DNA of 64,000 bases from Apostichopus japonicus. Its lineage: Eukaryota > Echinodermata > Holothuroidea > Aspidochirotida > Stichopodidae. Shown piece after piece: positions 54,747 through 64,000 of this stretch. The stretch is taken from positions 8,866,714 through 8,930,713 of the forward strand of contig NC_092567.1 in the NCBI RefSeq assembly GCF_037975245.1, given 5' to 3'. The position numbers and the translations under genes are program-made. The notes under the pieces are model-generated. The model did no database searches. It worked only from the letters and a program-made list of their open reading frames with translations, and was not told the origin of the DNA. Within the stretch, counting starts at the first letter, position 1. Each line of letters opens with the position of its first letter.

Positions 54747-57319
54747 CTATAAACAAGAATAAAACAATGTTGACGTATGTGCAGTATATTTTACCCCTCT
54801 TTTGGGAGTTGGCGGGAAAATTGTTTAACAAGAAGAAATTCTAACGCAAAAAGTTAGTTGATCCATTTTGAGGGTGAGACAGGAACGGTATGGGTGTGAA
54901 AGACTTCTGTGACCTCAAAGATGTTAAAACCTGATCATTTTTGGTTAGGTTATGGGTGAAAATAATTTAACGTTTTAACGACGCTTTGAATTGTACTTTT
55001 GTGCTTATTTGTAACATTTTTTCGTCTCCCTAGCCAAGCCATGTAAGATTAACTGATATGATGATATTATCAACCTATCTAACCATGTGGCTGTGGCCGT
55101 GCACCTGCTGATAAGAAACATGTTGTTTGAACTAATAATACAGGATAAAGTACATTAGTGTTGTCTGATAAAATGTAGTGTACGTTTTTACTACTTCATT
55201 TACAAGCATTCTATCTGCTTATGTATTATTAAATTGTGTAATGATATCCTAATTTACCTGAAGTTACTCTTAAGAAAACGTTACTTTACACATTAGCGAT
55301 GAAAAGAAAGTGTTCCTCTCTTTGTAAACCATAAAGCAGCCGTATTACGACTTACCAAGACTGTTACCAAAATCTTCAGAGTATTTAAAATTAGATTGCA
55401 GTTAATCAAATTAAGGTATCTTGTTTTAAGTCGGTTAATGAGAGCAATTAGTAAAGTACATAAGCTTATTACCTGTCGTCATCCAGCTATTTGTTTTCTA
55501 GATTAAATCCTTTGAAGAACTAAAGATGAACTGGAAACATCCAAAATTTAATTTACTGTTTGTTTGAATTAAGCATAACAATTTTAAGGAACAACTTTGC
55601 TACGGTAGTCCTGAAGCGAATAACAGATTTGTCAAAATCAACCGAATTATTTGTTTGAAATATACAAATAATAACCTGCTTAGCCTAAAACGAAAGAGTC
55701 CAACGTTACAGACTAGCATTCAATCTAAAAAATACACTTAATAAATGTTGCATTCAAAGTGAAACCATATCTCTGCACTGAACTTAACAATATCAGCATT
55801 GATGGCCAAACAGTTCTCATTTCTCTGTAAATAAATACTGTGGAGTACGGTCAGGATAGCCGGAGTGAGGTTGTAGGATTATTTAGATCATCCATGTTTA
55901 TTTGAGATTGGAAGGGCCGCATTGACGTTCGCTCATTGTTGAAGTTCACAGTAATGAATATTCAAAGAACATAATGATGTAGATATTAAACATCAAGAGA
56001 AACAAAGGTGGAACCAGAGTAATGTACAGCTTACTACCGTAAAAGCTCGTTTTTATAACCGATTTGGTTTGATTTATATTAACAGACTAACTGTACATTA
56101 GTTTGAATGTTATAGTTATGCGAGGAGTAAGAGGACAAACTTGTGTTTATTTACAGAATTTGAAAACAGGACGACGATCGAGATTTGTCATATATGAATA
56201 CAAACGATTATCCAGGTTAATCAGTCCTTAATCCAGCATATTGGACGATAAACCTGCATTATCGGTCGAAAAACTTCATTGACAATGAACAATTTGATTA
56301 TTTACCGAATTCTTGGTCTGATTTATAACCAATAACCCAATTTTATTGCCGGTAAGCTTTCATTTTCAGTTGAAAAATCTAGTGTATCGGTAAAAACAAG
56401 ATCGGTATCGAGGGATAATCCAAGTTTTCCGACAGAATAAAACTAGAATACATAATTTAGTGGTTATATTGAGCGGTGGGTCACACACGTGATTCAGGAA
56501 CACTCTCGACATGCAAAGAACGTCCGGTATGATTTGCATAACATTACGAGTAAAATCCCATTCTTTATACAAAGATGAAATGAATGAAAAGAAAACCGCA
56601 GGTGGCTTTGTAAACATTCCAGGCACCGATGTTCTGTATCTAGTCATACAGTATTGTATTAATGCTAGTTTGAATAGGCTCTTTGCTCGGGCATCAAATC
56701 CAACGTAAGCAATTGAACGTACAGGGACTTCGGGTTAAAGTTTAACCATTTAGTGAATAATATTTACCTCAAATACACCAAATTAAAGACAGTGAAGCCT
56801 TCTACTGGTGCGATCTACATCTATAGAAATGTTTGTGCAAATTATTGTCGTAGGATTAATATGCCAGGATTTTACCTTGTGATTCTTTCGCGATGATGTC
56901 GATATTCCAGATGGATGTAGGTTTTATGCTCCCATGAATTAAGGATCAATATAGTATTCAGAGACCTGCATCTTTTCGTGGGCTGAGAAGATGATTCCTT
57001 GTGGAAGATTACATTTGTAGAGAGGATCAATTTGGTTTTATACCGGGATACACTTTAAATTTATATCGCATAACGATAGTTATTTTCTAATGGTGAAGTT
57101 CGTACGTAATTTTACCTTCCTGACTTCTCGAAACTTCTTGGAGATCAACAGATATTGGATTTCAAAGTATTGTCCCGTTGACCTCTCGTCATCCATGTGA
57201 GTACACATTCCAATGAAATTCTATGTTAACATGAGTAAACTGGAATAAACGGTACTATGTGAAACACGAACAACAATTTACTTCTCAAAGACAAGTATAG
57301 CACAACCCACAATTAATTA
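54747..57319. other. Intergenic sequence, no gene seen
   Basis: AT-rich. Overlapping open frames near 56366-56708 on both strands lack splice context and domain features. Confidence 0.4.
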
Positions 57320-57865
57320 ACTTGAACTAGCCCATGATTTTTTTTCAATAAATAAGCAACTTCTACATGTCCTATATTGTAATTAAGTTTAATAAATCAA
57401 ATACGAGAATATGTACGCATCCCTTGATGTAAACAATAACGTTACCCTCAAATACTGGCAAACTAGGCCTGCAGTAGCTGGTTTAAGTCTTAAAATGATA
57501 GAGGGTAAATTTCAATAGTCTTTCCTGAAATGTCGATCGGAAGGGAAACAAACCTTGGATACCGCTGTTACCGGTCGAAAAGTAAAATAGCGGCTTACCT
57601 ACTAGCAGCCAAATTGGTTTATGGTTAAAATATTGTTTGAAACATCCTCCGATTATTAATCATCACCCCAGCCCAAACTGAAAGCTTAGAATAAGGTGAA
57701 TTATGTAAGACAATGGTCCTTCACTTTCATAGAGACGGACTTGTATCGCGCAGTCATGTTCCATCAATTATTGTGCTGCATACACAGACACCTGACAAGA
57801 AAAAAAGTTACACAGACACCTGTGTCTCATTTCTTCATAATTAAGGTCAATTAGTCATCATTTCC
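57320..57865 (+). repeat. Dispersed direct repeat, copy A
   Basis: About 550 bases that match 59498-60035 in order and orientation with many substitutions. Shared anchors include CTTTCCTGAAATGTCGAT, ATCACCACCCCAGCCCAAA and TAGAATAAGGTGAA. No coding frame is shared. Confidence 0.8.
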
Positions 57866-59497
57866 GGGGTATGAAACTCGTGTGTTGGAATGAAAATTAG
57901 AGCCAAACCTAATTTGATTTTACAATATCATTTAAACTTAGTATCAAGTCGAAGTACGTACTTTGATTTCATCAATCTATCTCCAATCATTGTTTTGCAT
58001 AATTCATCAGTGGGCGTTCAGTAAAACTGGTCAATACCTACCGTCAAAATGCCGGTACAAATAATTCCTTTACTGTAATAAAACACTTACACCATGAGAA
58101 TATTATGTCCATGCAGGCAAGAACAAATTTTTGTTTTAAGAAGGAGTTCCGATGGGGTTCCTGCATTTGTGGGTGCGTGCGCGTGTGTGTGTTGTTAATT
58201 TTCCATTAACTGAGATGAAAGCATCACTGTAGCCTAACTGAAACATACCTCTACTGTCGAATCTTCTTTTGTATTCGAAATGTATCGGAAAGTTACATTT
58301 AATTCACAGCATTACATGAGTATGCCATTGTTTATTATTCTAATTACTACGTTCAGCAACTAAAAATAATGCCTTCTAACCTTGTTTGGTTTAAACCTTA
58401 AGACATGGCTACTATAACAGGTGGTTACTGTATATAGTAGACGAAAAGCAGATACATATATGGGTTGTGCATGCATGAATTTATAGTGCATATTTGTTCA
58501 TATTTAAATTTAAGTGTATTACCTATGTTTTGTTTACATTTTAACTCAAATTTACATATTCATATTGAACATTTAGTTCCGCGTTGATCCATTTGATAAT
58601 GTATTTGGTGTAGTTTGAAATTTGGAGAACACAATTAACTGTATTGTTTAGTCAGTTATAAAAAATGTCCATACCATTTGATATCCTGTATTCCAAAATA
58701 TGATTGTTACATATGCGAAATGAAATCTCATATTTAGGAAGCAATATTCTCTAATGTGCATGTTATTACGTGAGATGTTAGCACTTCACCAAGGCACAAA
58801 CAAGCTTGACATGCACCGCGCGTCCTAACTCGGCACAGGCTAGTCCAATAACCAAAGAAGTATGACAGGTTCTGGCGCACCATACATACATACTGTTAGG
58901 GTACGTAAGCACATTATAAAGGCGTTAACAAGCTTATACAACACGTTTGTCAACATTGGTTAATTGCATGGAAGTTTCAGTATATTTCAGTGTGCTTGCA
59001 ATGAGATATGCAACTCCGCGGATTTCCCTCTTGTCTATTATTTGTAGTGAATATCATTGTTCAATATTTACCACAAAACGTTATTTGAGAAGTGTGTGTC
59101 GCTCAGTACAGACTAGTCTGTAGCTTTAAGGTCATATTATGATCAAGCCGGATCAGTTACATGATCTGAAATGTCTCAATCGTAGCTGCGTAATAAAGGA
59201 GAGCTTACTTTAATAGAGGGTTTGCGTATGACCCAAATATCAAACATCATCAGCTAATATAAAGTAATTAGACAATCGAACACTTTGGATGATTAAAACA
59301 GATTTTAAGTGACATATATTGATAAATCAAACAGACGAATACTCGCAACCGAAGGTTTCATTATACTCAGATTGAAGAATAGAGATTCCATCTTATGATC
59401 TGTTTTATAGACTGACACCAACTATCACAAACCATGCACCAACACACACAAAAGCTAGGAATATTTCACTCAAAAAACATAATCCAGAGTTTATTGA
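57866..59497. other. Sequence between the paired repeats, no gene seen
   Basis: AT-rich with a short GTGC/GTGT tract near 58173-58192. Nothing else is recognised. Confidence 0.4.
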
Positions 59498-60035
59498 CTT
59501 TAACTAGGCCAGTTTGAAAATTCTCAAAAAAGAGGCAGCTTATTTAGATCTTTATTGTAATGAAAATTAATCAATCAAATACCAGAATACGTATCCCCTG
59601 ATATGAACGATAACATGGCACCTTTTTTCAAGTTACTGTCGAACTAGTCCTGCAGCAGCTGTTACATGTTAAAGAAGATAGAGGGCATTTTCAATCGCCT
59701 TTCCTGAAATGTCGATTGGAGAGGGAAAAAAACCCGCTGATACCGGTCAAAAAGTAAAATAACGGCGAACCAATGTACAGCCTAAAATGTTTTATGATTA
59801 AAAAAATATATTGAACAACCTCCGATGATCAATCACCACCCCAGCCCAAAATGAAAAATTAGAATAAGGTGAAGTATGTATAATACAATAGTCCTTAACT
59901 AATTTCTTGATAGAAGCGGAATCATTTAGTGCAGTCATTGTCTATCATTTGTGTAGAATACACAGAACCAGAAAAAAACTACACATTCACTTGTGACTCA
60001 TTACATTGCGTGAATAAACTAAATTAGTGATCATT
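59498..60035 (+). repeat. Dispersed direct repeat, copy B
   Basis: Diverged partner of 57320-57865, about 2.18 kb to the right. Confidence 0.8.
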
Positions 60036-63000
60036 TTCAAACTTATTGACCAACCTTCAAAATTACCTTTAATTAGAATTGATTATGCCTCCATTTGAAT
60101 ATAAGTTGCGGTCATGGTGAAAATGGATAAGCCCAAGTTTATATTCTGTAGTACCATCATAAAATAGTGTATGAAATATTAAAATCTCTTTGCAGGGATT
60201 AAACTTTGAATTTGACATTCTGGTGTAATATGATCGAACCATTGACTATACGACGTTGTTGAGTATTAAACTAAACCGCAAATTAATATCAGAGAGATCC
60301 CTATCAGCAGTGTTGGTCCATCAGCGTTATCAATAACAGAACATACAGATCTAAGCGTCGCTAAGTTACCGTATTCCAACATAGACATACATAGGTTTTT
60401 AACCACGGCACTGAATTTAGTTGACAGTGGTAAAATGTCGAAAGTTATTTCCCTTATGATGATTACTTCCTGATACGTTTAATTTAATTTGTCTTTTTAA
60501 TCATCATATTATTATGTTAGAATTTAAGCTCATGGTGCATCAAGCAAATGTATGTCGGCCATATTTTCACAGCGTTGTAAATATACGAAAAAATCGTTCC
60601 AATTCTTCTCGCTGGTAAATTTGGTTCCATTTCTTTTACGTAACTCAATAAAATGACGGCTATTGCGAGCTCATCACCACGACTCAAAGGAGCGCTTCAT
60701 GGTTGAGAACGTGACTGCTGGTGGAAGAGGATAGTATAGCTATCAATGATATCAGTTTGACGTCATATTACCAGCATACTTTATAGTCTTCGATTCCGAA
60801 TTCTTATTTCCTGGATGAATTTTGTACGTATTTTGTTTATCTTTGGATATTTCTTGATAAATTCGCTACACTTTAGTTGGGTCGTCAAACCACCTCCTCC
60901 CTATGTTAGTATACACTCGTTTACTAAATTACTTTAAAAACAGTAAGTTATAAACTACAGACTTCATACTTGAAAGAAATAGTTACTTTTAGAACTGTTC
61001 ATTCTCCACCCCGAATAGCGTAGTATTTATTGTGGACTGGTACATGGTATTGTCTAATAGACCTATGTTAGTTGTAAGGTGTAACGATACTTTTATATAT
61101 AAATATAAAGCAATTTCCTCAGGTGTTTATTACAGCCAACGCCGTGTAAAACGAAGTTCCTATATACACTGTGGATGGAATAGCTAATTAGATGTCTTAT
61201 TGGTGGTTTCATTGTAAGCACTAACGGTATTACGTAGGCGCATATAACACAAATATTGTCAAAGAAAGTTGAAATGATAACATCCGCTGGTGAGTGCCTT
61301 GTTTTGAAATGAAGCTTTGTTTTACCTCTTTTTTGCAAAGTGAAAGGCTTTTAATTAAAATAAAAAGCTTTAATAACATATTAGTTTCATGACTAAGGAG
61401 GTGGTTTACGCGTTAACGGATATGTGACCATACTTTTATATATAAAAACTAATGTAACGTTACCGTACAGTAAGACACTTGACTGAGGTATTACAATGGA
61501 CTTAAAGCACTTCTGAAAGGATGAAATTATACAAAAATGGTTAAGAGTTTGCACAATAATGCAGTACTGTTAACTTTGTGGGACACAAATTTATCTGTAT
61601 TGGATTAAATGCTTCGATATTTGAGAGCAACCAACTGGTTGTTAGTTGTAACCATTAGTGGGTCTCATAGTGTGTGGTAATGAATGAATGAAACGATAAA
61701 ACAAACTCAAAATACAGATGGAAAGGTTTTCAGGAAGTGAATTCGAATGATTTAATTGCAATAATGAAAAAAAAAGTCGGCGGTGTATAGAGTCGCCAAT
61801 TTAGAAAGTGCCCTTTTATTGGAAAATATTCAAAAATTGGCACAGCGGTAGAGAATTCACGAAGGGTCTGTTTGGTTGGAACGTTTTAAAGTAATTATGT
61901 AGCTGTCCCATTGAAAGTCACATGTCCCATAACTATTAGAAATGTGTGGGTACCCCCCCCCAACTTTCCCCGCCCCTCCAAAATTAAGCCCTGAACTTTG
62001 GATAATGTTTAAATGTTGTACATTTCCTTATTTGACATAGTATGGTCAAGCTAATCTCCGTGTAAGATGTTATAATTCATCTAAGAAAATCACAAATCAG
62101 CTATGTTTAAGATATAATAGACCAGAGGTGTCAGATAGGTCCTGCGTGTATGTATGTGGGTGGGGTGGAGATTGAGTGGGGTAGGTTAATGGAGAAAGTA
62201 GTGATATACCCATTACATATTACAACATTAGTTACAACCAAAGAAAGACAATCTATTGTTATTGACTTACACATTCACATTAAATTCCTAACAACTTATT
62301 TTACAAAGTGGTACTGTCGTTATTTATACATACAAACACTCCTTGTATTTGATATGTCTGAATGAACTCAAGTATATTTGAGAATGAAGAGTTTTAGGGG
62401 TAGGATTAATCATTTGTAATATTTAAGGCATTAATTAGTTACGACCAGACAAAGAATCAAACTATTTCGCTCTTAGTCGAGTTCATATATTTCAATCTAA
62501 TATACTTTCAAGTATTTCTAGTAATTCATTTTATGTTATACATTTTTCTTGTTAAAAACAATTTATATCAAGAGTTTTTTTTTTTTGGTTGCAATGACGA
62601 CCACCAAACTATAACGCCTCTGATATATTGGATGTACAACTACGGTTAATATTGGTTTGTCTTTAAAGGCAATTTATTTTACGTTATGCTATTTTAGTTA
62701 TTTTGGAAGAAGTTCAAATATTTGAATATCACAAGAAACGTCTTTTTTTTCTCTAAAGAACACCGCGTAAGACTCCTGAATAACGCCATATTTACAAGGA
62801 AACAACACACAATAAGTTAGCCAACAAATTTAAAAAAAAATTGTAAATTAAGAGAAAATAATCATTCAAAATAACCATTAACCACTTCCATTTCCCTCTT
62901 CTTCTGTAATCAATGAACATGCTTGTTACGTCACTGCTTCACTTTGTTTGTATAGTAATAGACTCTACTTGGGAACACACCCATCCATCCCCTGCTATAG

Positions 63001-63590
63001 GAGTTCATATAATATATATAAGTTATCTCATATTTTTTTTAAGGTATTTTACAATACAAAACGATTGAGACTTAGCCTGTTCTAATTTAACGTGTTCAGT
63101 TCAAGCTAAAGCTGTAATTTCATAAGCACAACACTGGATTGTAAAATTAGATTCAACTCAAGTCAGCAATGTTCATTTCCAATTAATAAAATTATTGGTC
63201 TAGCTAATTAAATGTTCTTTATACATACATAACATAATAATACATGACTGCAGTGCTTAATGAGTCATTGAATGGATGAATAATAGAAAATAAAGATGTT
63301 TTCAAAACACCTGATTCGTCTGATGAAGGTGCAAGAATGCATGTTTCGTACTGTTTTTGTTTCGTTCTGATATCTTTTTATCTTTCTATTTTCTATCATA
63401 TCAACTATCGTTATATTAATGGTGAAGTAAGAACTCATAATTGTTACTAATTAAATGTTGTCTTCGATTTCACATCTTCGAGTCAGCCGATTCCGATCAA
63501 CGAATAAAAAGATGGTTTTTCTGAATTTGCATCGTCTGCAGAAACAAAATAATGTATATCACGTGATATTTGCAATGTTTTTGGATGGAA
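60036..63590. other. Intergenic sequence, no gene seen
   Basis: AT-rich with a C run near 61952 and short homopolymers. No supported exon, RNA gene or element end. Confidence 0.4.
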
Positions 63591-63690
63591 CGCTTGAGTT
63601 ATATACTTTACTGTGTTTGGTCGATTGAGTTGTATACTTTATACTGTGTTTGGTCGCTTGAGTTATATACTTTACTGTGCTCGGTCGATT
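63591..63690. repeat. Minisatellite, unit of 31-33 bp, three copies
   Basis: The unit contains GAGTTATATACTTTACTGTG and then a TCGGTCG-type end, starting near 63591, 63622 and 63655. Confidence 0.88.
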
Positions 63691-64000
63691 TACAATGCTG
63701 GTAGCTCTTATACTGATTTAATATTTTACTAGATTAATCCTAGTTTGTTTTCTCTCTTCTAATAAAATTCCACCATCCGACAAATACTATCATGAACCAT
63801 AAACTATGTTTACAAAGCGTCCTCAATTTGGCATACTATGGCATGGGGCTTATAGTGATTATGTAAATATTGAATGAATATTAATCTTACGTTATCAATT
63901 TGTCAATAAAACCACCCTCCTTATAAGTGTCATATATAAACAGACTTGAAGTCTGGTCCAATACCCTGGTGAGTGTTGTAAGTAAGTAAAAGTTCACAAA

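Noticed and set aside
56366-56708. Opposed open frames of 65-93 codons
   Set aside because: They overlap on opposite strands and show no domain, promoter or splice features; most likely chance.

Overview
This is a stretch of an AT-rich animal genome. Protein-coding exons are small, phased and bounded by GT/AG splice signals, introns reach about 17 kb, and much of the rest is transposon debris. An NLR-type immune gene with ZU5, UPA and Death domains, CR1/L2-like LINEs, LTR fragments and a short TTAGGG tract all suggest a marine invertebrate deuterostome. An echinoderm such as a sea cucumber is my best guess, but the species cannot be fixed from sequence alone.

The main gene runs left to right from about 0.9 to 43.9 kb. 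I can join 22 exons (4,047 coding bases, 1,348 codons plus stop) with every splice phase agreeing. In order it encodes a NACHT NTPase with its C-terminal helical domains, two tandem copies of a leucine-rich, LRR-like module each spread over several exons, a chain of very small linker exons, a ZU5 domain, a UPA domain, a Ser/Thr-rich linker and a C-terminal Death domain. This is the layout of vertebrate NLRP1 (NACHT-LRR-FIIND-CARD, where FIIND is ZU5 plus UPA), with Death in place of CARD. At the place where PIDD1, NLRP1 and CARD8 cut themselves (His-Phe|Ser), this protein appears to read Asn-Phe-Cys. The true 5' end may lie left of the window.

Its introns are full of other DNA. Intron 2 holds a LINE relic. 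The region to 15 kb holds a direct repeat flanking the whole sensor half, a Gypsy-like LTR and tRNA-related repeats. The 16.7-kb intron between 15.3 and 32.0 kb contains dispersed repeats, long TA tracts, a Harbinger-like element, a MITE with an interstitial telomeric tract, a tandem array of cAMP-response-element-like sites, and a candidate three-exon gene on the minus strand (25.9-29.7 kb) with an apparent frameshift. Two further LINE relics lie at 36.8-37.4 and 41.6-42.2 kb.

Downstream are a solo LTR with a 4-bp target duplication (44.9-45.9 kb) and a 6.95-kb DNA transposon with CACTC termini flanked by TA (47.8-54.7 kb). This transposon carries a small two-exon reading frame starting like a SAM domain, a 117-bp palindrome, and a nested 2.93-kb foldback element made of opposed arrays of a unit of about 146 bp. 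From 54.7 kb to the end I see no convincing gene, only a pair of diverged direct repeats (57.3 and 59.5 kb) and a short minisatellite near 63.6 kb.
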